From positions 992,001 through 1,056,000 of the forward strand of contig NZ_OZ257125.1 in assembly GCF_965279055.1 (NCBI RefSeq): a stretch of DNA of 64,000 bases, written 5' to 3'. The DNA comes from Hydrocarboniphaga sp965279055 (GTDB taxonomy: Bacteria > Pseudomonadota > Gammaproteobacteria > Nevskiales > Nevskiaceae). The number at the start of each line of letters is the position of its first letter. The stretch's first letter is position 1. Position numbers and translations under genes: made by a program. Positions 28,128 to 37,128 of this stretch are shown here, in pieces. Below the pieces are notes generated by a model. It was not told the DNA's origin. It saw only the letters and a list, made by a program, of their open reading frames with translations, and made no database searches.

Positions 28128-28840
28128 AGCGCGCGGCCTGGTTCGGCCTGCTGCTGGCGACCTCGTTGACTGCCACGGCGCAAACCGGGGCCACGCACGA
28201 ACTCGACAGCATCGAGCAGCGCGTGCTGCCGTGCTCGGCCTGCCACGGCGCCGAAGGCCGTGCGACGCGCGAGGGCTATTACCCGCGCATCGCCGGCAAG
28301 CCCGCAGGCTATCTGTACAACCAGCTGCAGAACTTTCGCGACAACCGGCGCGCGAACGCTCAGATGACGTATCTGGTGCAGCGCCAGAGCGACGCCTACC
28401 TGATGGAAATCGCGCAACACTTTGCGCAGATCGATCTGCCGTATCCGCCGCCGGAAGCGCCGCGCGCCGCAGCGCTGGTGCTGGAGCGCGGCATGAAGCT
28501 GGCGCGCAGCGGCGATGCCGAACGCGGCCTGCCGGCCTGCCAGTCCTGCCACGGCGAGCGCCTCACCGGCGTGGCACCCGCGGTGCCCGGCCTGCTCGGC
28601 CTGCCTTACGACTACATCGCCGCGCAGCTCGGATCCTGGCGCGAGCATATCCGCCGAGCGCAGGCGCCGGATTGCATGGCGCAGATCGCCGAACGCCTGA
28701 GCGCCGACGATGTCGCCGCGGTCGCCGCCTGGCTCGCCGCGCAGCCGATGCCGGCCGACACGCATCCGGCCAACACCTTCACGACGCCGCCCCCGCTGCA
28801 ATGCGGCGGCCTGATGCCGACCGCGGAGCACGCGCCATGA
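28124..28840 (+). CDS. dihaem cytochrome c (c4-like)
   Basis: 238 residues. A signal peptide ends near TATAQ, followed by two haem-binding motifs: PCSACHGAEGRA near residue 37 and ACQSCHGERLTG near residue 137. Layout (two half-repeats, GYYPRIAGKPAGYLYNQLQN then VPGLLGLPYDYIAAQLGSW) is that of cytochrome c4/c553-type proteins. It would carry electrons in the periplasm. The stop overlaps the start of the trihaem gene by four bases, so the two are translated together and probably exchange electrons. Confidence 0.9.
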   Translation: MKRAAWFGLLLATSLTATAQTGATHELDSIEQRVLPCSACHGAEGRATREGYYPRIAGKPAGYLYNQLQNFRDNRRANAQMTYLVQRQSDAYLMEIAQHFAQIDLPYPPPEAPRAAALVLERGMKLARSGDAERGLPACQSCHGERLTGVAPAVPGLLGLPYDYIAAQLGSWREHIRRAQAPDCMAQIAERLSADDVAAVAAWLAAQPMPADTHPANTFTTPPPLQCGGLMPTAEHAP

Positions 28841-30129
28841 TCATCATCCGCAAGCTGTCGTTCGGTCTGCTCGCGCTCGCTGCGGTCGCCGTCACGCTGT
28901 TGCTGTGGCGCGGGCTGCGCCACGATCACGATGTCGCCGGCAGCAGTCCGCTGCCGATCGACACCACGCAGACACCGTTGGAACGCGGCCGTTATCTGAC
29001 CCAGCTCGGTGACTGCATGGCCTGCCACACGGTGCAGGGCAGCGCCGCCTATTCCGGCGGCCGCATGATCACCACACCATTCGGCCGTTTCTATTCGCCG
29101 AACATCACGCCCGACGACGACACCGGCATCGGCCGCTGGAGCGCCGACGATTTCTGGGGCGCGCTGCACGAGGGCCGCGCCAAGGGCGGCAAGCTGCTGT
29201 ATCCGGTGTTCCCGTACACCAACTACACGCGCATGACGCGCGACGACAGCGATGCGATCTACGCTTATCTGCGCACGATTGCGCCGGTGAAGCAGGCCTC
29301 GCGCGAGCACGATCTGAAGTGGCCGGTTTCCTGGCGCGTGTCGCTGATCGGCTGGCGCGCGCTGTTCTTCGAGCCCGCGGTGTTCAAGCCGCAAGCGGAT
29401 CGGAGCGCCGCCTGGAATCGCGGCGCTTACCTGGTTCAGGGCCTGGCGCATTGCAGCGCCTGCCACGAAGCGCGCAACGCACTCGGCGGCGTGCAGACGC
29501 GCGACAACCCGGCCGGCGGCCTGGTGCTGGACTGGTACGCGCCGGTGCTCAGCGCCGCCGTCGAAGCCGGCGTGCAGGACTGGCCGCAGGCCGACATCGT
29601 CGCGCTGCTGTCGGTCGGCAAATCAGCGCGCGGCTCGGCGCTGGGGCCGATGGCCGAAGTGATCTACGAGAGCCTGCAGCACGGTAGCGACGAGGACATC
29701 GCGGCGATGGCGACGTATCTGCAATCTCTGCCGGTCACGGCGAAGCCCGAGCCGGAAGCCCAGCCGCGCGTGTTGCCCAACGATCTGCTCAGGGCCAGGG
29801 CCAATGGCGCGTCGCTGTACGCAAAAAACTGCGCGCAATGCCACGGCGACGACGGCGAAGGCCGTGCACCCGCTGCCCCGGCGCTGGCCGGCAATCGCGC
29901 GGTGACCATGGACTCTGCGGTGAACCCGATCCGCATCGTGCTGTTCGGTGGCTACACGCCCGGGACCGCCGGCAATCCGCGGCCTTTCGGCATGCCGCCG
30001 TTCTCGGCGGCAATGAGCAAGCAGGACGTGGCCGATGTGCTGAGCTATGTGCGCATGTCGTGGGGAAACCAGGCGCGTGCGGTTACCGCGGTGGAGGTGG
30101 AGCGGCTGTCGGGTGGGCCGTTGTGGTGA
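28837..30129 (+). CDS. trihaem cytochrome c, dehydrogenase-partner type
   Basis: 430 residues. The N-terminal membrane anchor or uncleaved signal (LSFGLLALAAVAVTLLLWRG) is followed by three CXXCH sites: GDCMACHTVQG, AHCSACHEARN and KNCAQCHGDDGEG. This architecture is that of the cytochrome subunit of gluconate/alcohol/aldehyde dehydrogenases of the periplasm, which pass electrons to ubiquinone or an oxidase. No flavin or quinoprotein catalytic subunit lies in the neighbourhood, so its electron donor is unknown. Start set by the ATGA overlap with the dihaem gene. Confidence 0.9.
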   Translation: MIIIRKLSFGLLALAAVAVTLLLWRGLRHDHDVAGSSPLPIDTTQTPLERGRYLTQLGDCMACHTVQGSAAYSGGRMITTPFGRFYSPNITPDDDTGIGRWSADDFWGALHEGRAKGGKLLYPVFPYTNYTRMTRDDSDAIYAYLRTIAPVKQASREHDLKWPVSWRVSLIGWRALFFEPAVFKPQADRSAAWNRGAYLVQGLAHCSACHEARNALGGVQTRDNPAGGLVLDWYAPVLSAAVEAGVQDWPQADIVALLSVGKSARGSALGPMAEVIYESLQHGSDEDIAAMATYLQSLPVTAKPEPEAQPRVLPNDLLRARANGASLYAKNCAQCHGDDGEGRAPAAPALAGNRAVTMDSAVNPIRIVLFGGYTPGTAGNPRPFGMPPFSAAMSKQDVADVLSYVRMSWGNQARAVTAVEVERLSGGPLW

Positions 30130-30163
30130 TGGTGGTCGTGTCGGCACGGAATCCGAACCCATC

Positions 30164-30211
30164 CCCGTTCGTCCCGAGTAGCCGCGGCCTGTCGCGGCGT
30201 ATCGAGGGACC
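30164..30211 (+). repeat. dispersed palindromic repeat, family A
   Basis: CCCGTTCGTCCCGAGTAGCC begins the copy at 30164; it ends GCGGCGTATCGAGGGACC at 30211, a few bases from the stop of the GIY-YIG gene. The copy at 30514 is in the opposite orientation. Confidence 0.85.
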
Positions 30212-30214
30212 AGA

Positions 30215-30508
30215 TTACTTTTGACTGACGAAGCACTTTCTGGCCGCAGCGCTGAGCGCTGCCCAGTCACCAGCGGCCAGTGCTTTCTTCTTTGCCCGGC
30301 TCCAACGCTTGATCTGCAGTTCGGCTGTCATTGCCTCGTCGCGAGTAGCGAATGCCTGCGAGTAGGCCAGTTGAACCGGCCGACGCATCCGCGTGTGCTC
30401 GGCGCCCTCGCCGTGCTGGTGTTGTGCGATCCTCAGGTCGAGGTTGTCAGTGTGGCCGGTGTAGAAGCTGCCATCGCTGCACTGGAGCATGTACATCCAA
30501 AAGGCCAT
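30215..30508 (-). CDS. GIY-YIG nuclease-superfamily protein (UPF0213 type)
   Basis: 97 residues, MAFWMYMLQCSDGSFYTGHT; the family's GIY..YIG becomes MYMLQC..FYTGHT, with the conserved Arg in LDLRIAQHQHGEG and the Glu in AELQIKRWSRAKK. Single-domain UPF0213/YhbQ-like proteins are thought to act in DNA repair or on repeats, but activity is not established. The gene is enclosed by inverted family A repeats (30164 and 30514) that lie four and six bases from its ends, so it looks like a compact unit with its repeats. Confidence 0.88.
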   Translation of the reverse strand: MAFWMYMLQCSDGSFYTGHTDNLDLRIAQHQHGEGAEHTRMRRPVQLAYSQAFATRDEAMTAELQIKRWSRAKKKALAAGDWAALSAAARKCFVSQK

Positions 30509-30513
30509 CGATC

Positions 30514-30562
30514 GGGTCCCTCGATACGCCGCGAGAAAGCCGCGGCTACTCGGGACGAACGG
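30514..30562 (-). repeat. dispersed palindromic repeat, family A
   Basis: Inverted copy starting GGTCCCTCGATACGCCGCGA and ending CTACTCGGGACGAACGGA at 30562. It lies upstream of the GIY-YIG start, so any promoter or ribosome-binding site for that gene must be within the repeat. Confidence 0.85.
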
Positions 30563-30621
30563 AGCTTGGGATCGTCCCTGGCGGCGTTGTATTCGATTGG
30601 AGCCAGACAAACCGGGCTGCG

Positions 30622-31407
30622 CTACGCAAACACCACCATATTCTGCCGGCTCAACATCGCCGGCGAACCATCCGGTGCCCAGATCATCGCGGTCTGGCTG
30701 GTGTAGCCGTTGGCGGCGCTGAGGACGTCGGCGTCGAAGCGCCAGCCCTGCAGCGGCAGGTGGTCGTAGCGGTCGGCGAGGAATTCCAGCATCCAGGTCA
30801 TCGAGCTGGCGGGTGCGGGTTTGTTCAGCAGGGTGATCGCCAGCGGCGGGATCGAGTCGGCGATGGTCGGCAGATGCAGTTCGCTCATCATGCCCTGCTG
30901 CTTGAAGCCGACTTCGATGACCGCCGCCGCGCTGGTGCCGCCGGTGAACGGCAGGTTGCCATTGAGCCAGCGCATGTCGAAGTGCTGCAGGAAGGCCGGG
31001 GTCATGCCGGGGATGTTCGGCATCAGCATCGGCTTGCGCGTCGCGACGAAGGCCGGCTGCTCGGGGCGGATGTTGACCACCGATTCGCGTGTCGCGCCGA
31101 AGATGCCGACGACCAGGCACAGCGTCTGTTCGCCGTCGTAAAGCCGTGCCTCGACATGCGTCGCGTTCTTGCCGGCACGCAGCAGCCTGGCCTGCACGCG
31201 GATCGTGCCGGCGGGCACCGGCGCCAGGAAGGTCACCTGCAGTACGCGCAGCGGCTGAGCGGCCACCAGCGCGCGCATCGCCTTGACCGCGAACGTGACC
31301 TGCAGGCCGCCGAATGCGCTGCGGCCCTGCAGCCAGTCGTCGGTGATGGTCGCGGTCCAGCCGTCGCCGTCGGGTTGCTGCAGCTGGATCAGTTCTTCGA
31401 AAACCAT
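30622..31407 (-). CDS. acyl-CoA thioesterase-like protein (double hotdog)
   Basis: 261 residues. SAFGGLQVTFAVKAMRAL and LRVLQVTFLAPVPAGTIRVQ in the first half, and PPLAITLLNKPAPASSMTWM and WRFDADVLSAANGYTSQTAM in the second, match TesB-like/4HBT_3 double-hotdog thioesterases that hydrolyse acyl-CoA. Substrate chain length is not readable. It is alone on its strand, divergent from the aminotransferase at 31612. Confidence 0.82.
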   Translation of the reverse strand: MVFEELIQLQQPDGDGWTATITDDWLQGRSAFGGLQVTFAVKAMRALVAAQPLRVLQVTFLAPVPAGTIRVQARLLRAGKNATHVEARLYDGEQTLCLVVGIFGATRESVVNIRPEQPAFVATRKPMLMPNIPGMTPAFLQHFDMRWLNGNLPFTGGTSAAAVIEVGFKQQGMMSELHLPTIADSIPPLAITLLNKPAPASSMTWMLEFLADRYDHLPLQGWRFDADVLSAANGYTSQTAMIWAPDGSPAMLSRQNMVVFA

Positions 31408-31611
31408 GGTGTGAAGTTCCGTGTGGGTGGGCGGACCGCCGGCAATCTAGGCGTGGCGGCGAGCGGCCGGATTGGCCCGCGTGACAGCGCTTGTTACTAT
31501 AAGCGGGCGTCACCGCGATCAATGGCCCGGCACCCGGGCCATTCGCATTTTGTGACGCTGGTTCGGCGCATCCTTCTGCGCCTTCGAGGTAGAGGTTCGA
31601 GAGGTATTCAC

Positions 31612-32820
31612 ATGCAGGTCACCCGCAAGACCTTCGACGAGGTCATGGTTCCCAATTACGCGCCGTCCGACATCATTCCGGTGCGCGGTCTGGGCTCGCG
31701 AATCTGGGATCAGCAGGAGCGTGAATACCTGGATTTCGCCAGCGGCATCGCCGTCACCGGTCTCGGCCATTGCCACCCGAAGCTGATCGCGGCGCTGGCC
31801 GAGCAGGCCGGCAAGCTGTGGCATCTGTCCAACGTGATGACCAACGAGCCGGCGCTGAAGCTGGCCAGCAAGCTGGTCGAGCTGACGTTCGCCGACCGCG
31901 TGTTCTTCTGCAACTCCGGCGCCGAGGCCAACGAAGCCGCGTTCAAGCTGGCGCGCAAGCATGCGTCAACGAACTACGGCCCGCACAAGCAGCAGATCAT
32001 CTCGTTCTACAACGCCTTTCACGGCCGTACGCTTTTCACTGTCAGCGTCGGCGGCCAGGCCAAGTACACGCAGGGCTTCGAGCCGCTGCCGGGCGGCATC
32101 ACCCATCTGCCGTTCAACGATCTGGCGGCGCTGGAAGCCGCGGTCGGCGAGCAGACCTGCGCGGTGGTGCTGGAGCCGGTGCAGGGCGAAGGCGGCATTA
32201 TGCCGGCGACGCGCGAGTTCCTGGCGCTGGCACGCCAGCTTTGCGACCGCCACAAGGCGCTGCTGATTTTCGACGAAGTGCAGTGCGGCAACGGCCGCAG
32301 CGGCAGCCTGTTCGCGTACCAGCAGCTGGGCGTCACCCCCGACGTGCTGACCACCGCCAAGGGCCTCGGCGGCGGCTTTCCGGTCGGCGCGATGCTGGCC
32401 ACCAAGGAAGCCGCGGCGAGCCTGGCTTTCGGTACGCATGGCTCGACTTACGGCGGTAACCCGCTGGCCTGCGCCGTCGGTCTTGCGGCGCTGACCGAGA
32501 CCTCGAGCCCGGCCATTCTGGAAAACGTCGCGGCGCGCTCGACGCAGCTGCGCGACGGTCTCGCGGTACTGGCGACCGCGCATGGCGTGTTCAGCGGCTC
32601 GCGCGGCATGGGCCTGCTGATCGGCGCGCCGCTGGTCGACGCCTGGAAAGGCCGCTCCAAGGACGTGATCAATGCGGCGATGCGCCACGGCCTTTGGATA
32701 CTGGCCGCCGGCCCCGACGTGCTGCGTCTGGCGCCGCCGCTGAATATCAGCGAGGCCGATATGGCCGAAGGCCTGCGTCGTCTCGGCCAGGCGCTGACCG
32801 ATCTGGGCAAGCCGGCCTGA
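31612..32820 (+). CDS. argD: acetylornithine-type aminotransferase (ArgD/AstC/DapC family)
   Basis: 402 residues, fold type I class III aminotransferase. FCNSGAEANEAAFKLARKHA, HGRTLFTVSVGGQAKY, VLEPVQGEGGI, LIFDEVQCGNGRSG and TTAKGLGGGFPVGAM with the PLP Lys are all present. ArgD-type enzymes transaminate N-acetylornithine, succinylornithine or succinyl-diaminopimelate; here no arg, ast or dap genes are adjacent, so the exact substrate is open. GAGAGG lies upstream of the ATG. It is in a different branch from the membrane-anchored class III enzyme at 11645. Confidence 0.9.
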   Translation: MQVTRKTFDEVMVPNYAPSDIIPVRGLGSRIWDQQEREYLDFASGIAVTGLGHCHPKLIAALAEQAGKLWHLSNVMTNEPALKLASKLVELTFADRVFFCNSGAEANEAAFKLARKHASTNYGPHKQQIISFYNAFHGRTLFTVSVGGQAKYTQGFEPLPGGITHLPFNDLAALEAAVGEQTCAVVLEPVQGEGGIMPATREFLALARQLCDRHKALLIFDEVQCGNGRSGSLFAYQQLGVTPDVLTTAKGLGGGFPVGAMLATKEAAASLAFGTHGSTYGGNPLACAVGLAALTETSSPAILENVAARSTQLRDGLAVLATAHGVFSGSRGMGLLIGAPLVDAWKGRSKDVINAAMRHGLWILAAGPDVLRLAPPLNISEADMAEGLRRLGQALTDLGKPA

Positions 32821-32946
32821 GGCCGACGCGGCACCGCGGTCGCGAGCCGGCCGCTGTAGCTGCTTTGTACCGGTGTGCGGGGCTTACCGGGTGCCGGCTG
32901 CTAGCATGCCGACCGTTGAGCCCCGATTCTCACTCCGGCCCGTTCC

Positions 32947-35823
32947 TTGATCGATCACGACACCGTCGCCGCTGACGAGCACTTGAGCGCCGCGGCCTAT
33001 GCCAGCGTGTCCGAGTCGCTGCGTGCGGTGTCCGGCCTGCGTCTCGACGACTACCGCCGCGCCAGCGTGCTGCGCCATCTGCAATCGCGCATGCGCCAGC
33101 TGGAAATCGTCGAGCTGGACCAATACCTCGGCTGCCTGAGCCGGGACCGTCGCGAGGCCGAAGCGCTGGCGCGCGAGATGCTGGAGGCCAGCACCGTGCT
33201 GTTCCGCGATCCCGAGGCCTATGCCGGCCTGGCGCGCGCGCTGCCGTACCTGCTCGACGCTTCGCCGACGCCGCGCGTCTGGGTGCCGTGCTGCGCCGGC
33301 GGCGAAGATGCGTATTCGATCGCGATGCTGCTGGCCGAGGCGCAGGCCGCGTCCGAGTCACCGGAAAGCTTCGACATTCTCGGCACCGACATCGACGCGG
33401 AGCTGCTCGCCGACGCGCGCGGCGGCCGCTACGGCGCCACCGACGCGCTGCAGGTGCCGGCGCCGTTGCGCGCGCGCTATCTGGAATTCGTCGACGGCCA
33501 GTACCGCGTGATTCCCTTGCTGGCGGCGCGCTGCGAATTTCTGCTGCACGAGCTGACCGTGCCGCTGCCGCTGAGCGGCTTCGACCTGGTCGACTGCCGC
33601 AACCTGGTGGCCTCGTTGCAGCTGCCGGTACAGCGTGCCGCGCTCGAGCATTTCCGCGCGGCGCTGCGTCCCGGCGGTTTTCTGCTGGTGGGTCGCGGCG
33701 ACGTCATGGGCGCGCACGGCGATCTGTTCAAACGCAGCGCGTCCGTGCCCGGGCTTTATCAGCGAGTGGAACCGCAGCCGCGGCCCAGCGATCCGCCTTC
33801 CGATGCGTATCGCGCCGCACTGCTCAGTTCGACCACGCCGGGCGCGGTGCTCGACGCCCAGGGCCGGCTGCTGGAAATCAATCCGACCCTGCTGCGGCTC
33901 AGCGGCCGGCTGCCCGACGAACTGCTCGGACAGAGCCTGAGCCGGCTGCTGCCGGAAGCCGAAGCCGCCACGCTGCAGCTGACATTGCAGACCCTGACCG
34001 ACGGCCAGCGCCACGAGATCGACGTCTCGCTGCTGACGCCGGCGGCGCCGCTGCCGGCGCGGCTGGCGCTGAGCCGCTGGCACGGTGGCGATGCCCCTTT
34101 CGTGCTCGCCGAATGGCGTCTGGCGAGTGCGCCGGTGGCTGATTCCAGCGGCCAGGCCGGCAGCCTGCTCGCCGCCAGCATGCGGCTGATGAGCGAGAGC
34201 CTGATCGTCACCGACAGCGCCGGTCGCATCGTCGAGTTCAACCGCGGCGCCGAGCGCCTGACCGGCTGGCCGCGCAGCCAGGCGATCGGCCTGGAACACG
34301 AAAGCGTGCTGCGCCTGGTCGGCTCTGGCGGTGCGGTGGAAGCCGGGCCGGTGGCGCGCTGCCTGCGCGATCCGCATCTGATCCGTCGCGGCGACGAGCA
34401 TCAGCTGCTGAGCCGCGACGGCCGGCGTCTGCGCGTGCGCCTGAGCTATTCGCCGCTGTTGACCGAGGGCGAAATCAGCGGCGTGCTGCTGCTGCTCGAA
34501 GACACCACCGAGCAGGCACTGCTCGCCGACGAACTCGAATACCGCAGCTCGCACGACGCGCTGACCGGGCTGTTCAACCGCGGTGAATTCGAGCGCCGCG
34601 TTTCCGCCGCGCTGGCCGAGGCGCAGGCCGGCGGCCGGCGGCAGATGCTGTGCTACATCGACGTCGACCAGTTCAAGGTGATCAACGACACGCTCGGCCA
34701 CTACGCCGGCGACGAACTGCTACGCCAGCTGGCGACGCTGCTGCGTTCGCGGCTACGGCCGGAAGACGCGCTGGCGCGGCTCGGCGGCGACGAGTTCGGC
34801 GTGCTGTTGCCGGAGCTGCACGGCGATTCCGGCCGCGCGCTGGTCGAGGCGCTGCTCGCAGCGGTGCGCGGCTTCCGCTTTCCCTGGGAAGCCAAGAGCT
34901 ATGCGATCACCGTCAGCATCGGCGTCGTCGAAGTCGACGCCGGCAGCGGCGACATCGTCAGTACCCTGGCCGACGCCGACGCGGCCTGCTATGCGGCCAA
35001 GGACGGCGGCCGCGATCGCGCGCGCTGGGTCTCCGACGGCCACGACGAGATCCGCGCGCGCCACGCCGAGATGACGATGGTCGGGCGTATCGGCAAGGCG
35101 CTCGACGAGGGCCTTTTCCTGCTGTTCTACGAGGACGTGGTCGCGACCAACGCGACGCATCAGGTGTTCTACCGCGAGCTGCTGGTGCGCATGCGCGACG
35201 ACGACGGGCGCCTGGTGCAGCCCGGCGGCTTCATCGCCGCGGCCGAGCGCTATTACCTGATGGCGGCGCTGGATCGCTGGGTGCTCAGCACCGCGTTCGC
35301 CGGCATCGCGCAATTGCCGGCCGACGGCATCATCTACGCGGTCAACGTCTCCGGCATGTCGCTGTCCGACGACCAGTTTCTGGGCTACGTGATCCGCGTG
35401 CTGGAGCGCACCGGCGTCGCGCCGGAGCGCATCTGCTTCGAGATCACCGAGACCTCGGCGATTTCGCATTTGAGCGAGGCGGTGCGCTTCATCACCCATC
35501 TGGCCGAACTCGGCTGCCGCTTCGCGCTCGACGATTTCGGCTCGGGCATGGCGTCGTTTTCGTACCTGAAAAATCTGCCGGTACAGTTCGTCAAGATCGA
35601 CGGCAGCTTCGTGCGCAACATGCAGGGCAGCACCGTCGATCGCGGCATGGTCGAGGCGATCAACCGCATCGGCCACGACATGGGCCTGTGCACGATCGCC
35701 GAGCACGTGGAGACCGCCGATGCGCTGCAACTGCTGTCGACCATCGGCGTCGACTGGGTTCAGGGCAAGGTGATCGGCGAGGGCCGGCCTTTCGACGAAC
35801 TGCTGGCGTCGGCAAAAGCCTGA
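32947..35823 (+). CDS. CheR-like / PAS / PAS / GGDEF / EAL signalling protein
   Basis: 958 residues from a probable TTG at 32947; no strong ribosome-binding site. Domains in order: CheR-type methyltransferase (~1-275; FRDPEAYAGLARALPYLL, VWVPCCAGGEDAYSIAMLL, with RNLVASL where CheR has RNVLIYF), two PAS domains (~290-400 and ~412-530), GGDEF (~535-700; intact GGDEF at ~612) and EAL (~715-955; YRELLVR in place of EAL, then NVSGMSLSD, FEITETSAI, ALDDFGSGMASF, KIDGSF). The CheR part has drifted and may only sense. GGDEF looks active as a diguanylate cyclase; the EAL pocket looks mostly complete, so c-di-GMP turnover is plausible but unproven. Confidence 0.88.
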   Translation: MIDHDTVAADEHLSAAAYASVSESLRAVSGLRLDDYRRASVLRHLQSRMRQLEIVELDQYLGCLSRDRREAEALAREMLEASTVLFRDPEAYAGLARALPYLLDASPTPRVWVPCCAGGEDAYSIAMLLAEAQAASESPESFDILGTDIDAELLADARGGRYGATDALQVPAPLRARYLEFVDGQYRVIPLLAARCEFLLHELTVPLPLSGFDLVDCRNLVASLQLPVQRAALEHFRAALRPGGFLLVGRGDVMGAHGDLFKRSASVPGLYQRVEPQPRPSDPPSDAYRAALLSSTTPGAVLDAQGRLLEINPTLLRLSGRLPDELLGQSLSRLLPEAEAATLQLTLQTLTDGQRHEIDVSLLTPAAPLPARLALSRWHGGDAPFVLAEWRLASAPVADSSGQAGSLLAASMRLMSESLIVTDSAGRIVEFNRGAERLTGWPRSQAIGLEHESVLRLVGSGGAVEAGPVARCLRDPHLIRRGDEHQLLSRDGRRLRVRLSYSPLLTEGEISGVLLLLEDTTEQALLADELEYRSSHDALTGLFNRGEFERRVSAALAEAQAGGRRQMLCYIDVDQFKVINDTLGHYAGDELLRQLATLLRSRLRPEDALARLGGDEFGVLLPELHGDSGRALVEALLAAVRGFRFPWEAKSYAITVSIGVVEVDAGSGDIVSTLADADAACYAAKDGGRDRARWVSDGHDEIRARHAEMTMVGRIGKALDEGLFLLFYEDVVATNATHQVFYRELLVRMRDDDGRLVQPGGFIAAAERYYLMAALDRWVLSTAFAGIAQLPADGIIYAVNVSGMSLSDDQFLGYVIRVLERTGVAPERICFEITETSAISHLSEAVRFITHLAELGCRFALDDFGSGMASFSYLKNLPVQFVKIDGSFVRNMQGSTVDRGMVEAINRIGHDMGLCTIAEHVETADALQLLSTIGVDWVQGKVIGEGRPFDELLASAKA

Positions 35824-35880
35824 TTCGCTCGTGCGGGTCAGGCTCTACACTGTCGCGGTTCCGGGCCAAGTTTTAAGCGC

Positions 35881-36984
35881 ATGAAACCTTCCGTCGCCGC
35901 GTCGCTGCTGCTGCCGTTGCTCGCGCTGGGCGCGTTGCCGCCGCGCGCGAGCGCGCAGATGCTGCGGCTCGACCAGCTCCAGGGCAGCGCCGAGCTGACG
36001 CGCGGCGACACGCATCCGCCGCTGAACGCCGAGACCGCGATCGTTGCCGACGACCAGATCCGGGTCGGCGCCGGCAGCAAGCTGTCCTTGCGGCTGGGCC
36101 GCCACGGCATTCTGGAACTCGGCGCCGGCAGCGAGCTGACCGTCGAGCGCCTGCCTTTCGCCAGCTACGCCGACGATTTGCGCACGATCCTGCGGCTGCG
36201 TCGCGGCTTTCTGCGCGTGATCTGGAAGCAGCCGCCGCTGGACATCAAATGGCCGCTGTTCGTCTACATGGACAGCGACCGCGCGGCATTGCTCAGCGGC
36301 GAATATTTCTTCGAAGTCGGCAGCGAGATCAATGCGATCTGCGTCGCCGAAGGCGGCCTCGCGCTGCAGGGCGGCAGCCGCGACGAGGCCCAGGCGCTGG
36401 AGCCCGACACCTGCTATCGCATGGTCCCTGGCGTGCCGCCGCAGCCGCGTGACCAGCGGCCCGAGGACTGGATCGCGGTGCGTGCGAATCGCGCGCTGGA
36501 TCGCAGCATGTGGGCGATGCCGGCGGTCGCGTCGAGTGCGTCGCCGCCAGTGACGGCCACAGCAGCGGCCGCGCCACCGTTGCCGGGCATCACCGCTCCG
36601 GTGGTGACGCCGCCAGCGGTCAGGCCGGTGCCGCCGAAGCCGGCAGAAAAGCCGGCAGAAAAGCCTGCGGTGAAATCGGTCGCCAAGGCACCGGTGCCAG
36701 CGCCGGCCAGCCCGCCGCGCGTGGTTGCCGCCGCCGCGGTCGCTGGCGGCGGCTGGACCTTGAACCTGGCCTCATTCCCGGACCAGGCCAGTGCCGACAA
36801 GGAGCTCGCCCGGCTCAAGAAAGCCGGCTTCCCCGGCGTGGTGACGCCGGCCGACGTCAAGGGCCGCAACTGGTACCGCGTGCAGATCCAGGGCCTCGCC
36901 AGCCGCGAGGAGGCGCAGGGCATGGCCGAGCAGCTCAAGGGCAGTGGTTTCATGCAGGCCTGGATACTGAAGCCGGGGCAGTAG
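35881..36984 (+). CDS. exported FecR-like / SPOR protein
   Basis: 367 residues: signal peptide (cleavage near ASAQ, ~26), FecR-type domain (~30-180; LQGSAELTRGD, LRLGRHGILELGAGSELTVE), a Pro/Ala/Lys-rich linker (~215-285; KPAEKPAEKPAVKSVAKAP), and a C-terminal SPOR domain (GGWTLNLASFPDQASADKEL to GSGFMQAWILKPGQ). SPOR domains bind denuded septal peptidoglycan, so the protein probably sits at the division site or cell wall and may sense envelope state. It lies 57 bases after the signalling gene, same strand, and may be co-transcribed. Confidence 0.88.
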   Translation: MKPSVAASLLLPLLALGALPPRASAQMLRLDQLQGSAELTRGDTHPPLNAETAIVADDQIRVGAGSKLSLRLGRHGILELGAGSELTVERLPFASYADDLRTILRLRRGFLRVIWKQPPLDIKWPLFVYMDSDRAALLSGEYFFEVGSEINAICVAEGGLALQGGSRDEAQALEPDTCYRMVPGVPPQPRDQRPEDWIAVRANRALDRSMWAMPAVASSASPPVTATAAAAPPLPGITAPVVTPPAVRPVPPKPAEKPAEKPAVKSVAKAPVPAPASPPRVVAAAAVAGGGWTLNLASFPDQASADKELARLKKAGFPGVVTPADVKGRNWYRVQIQGLASREEAQGMAEQLKGSGFMQAWILKPGQ

Positions 36985-36995
36985 GCGTCGCCCTC

Positions 36996-37118
36996 GATCG
37001 GGTCCCTCGATACGCGCCTGCGGCGCTACTCGGGACGAACGGGTTTTCGTTCGGGGCTGGTGCTCATAAACCGCCGTTGGTCCCGAGTAGCCGCGCTTTT
37101 CGCGGCGTATCAAGGGAT
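36996..37118. repeat. dispersed palindromic repeat, family A (two inverted copies)
   Basis: GGTCCCTCGATACGCGCCTG starts the first copy (36996-37043); the second (37075-37118) is inverted and contains GGTCCCGAGTAGCCGCG. They fill the space between the convergent ends of the FecR/SPOR gene and ygfZ and may act as a bidirectional transcription barrier. Confidence 0.85.
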
Positions 37119-37128
37119 GCAACCGACC

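Noticed and set aside
28231..28836. Upstream extension of the trihaem cytochrome gene
   Set aside because: That part is a second frame of the dihaem gene; the ATGA overlap and membrane anchor at 28837 fit far better.
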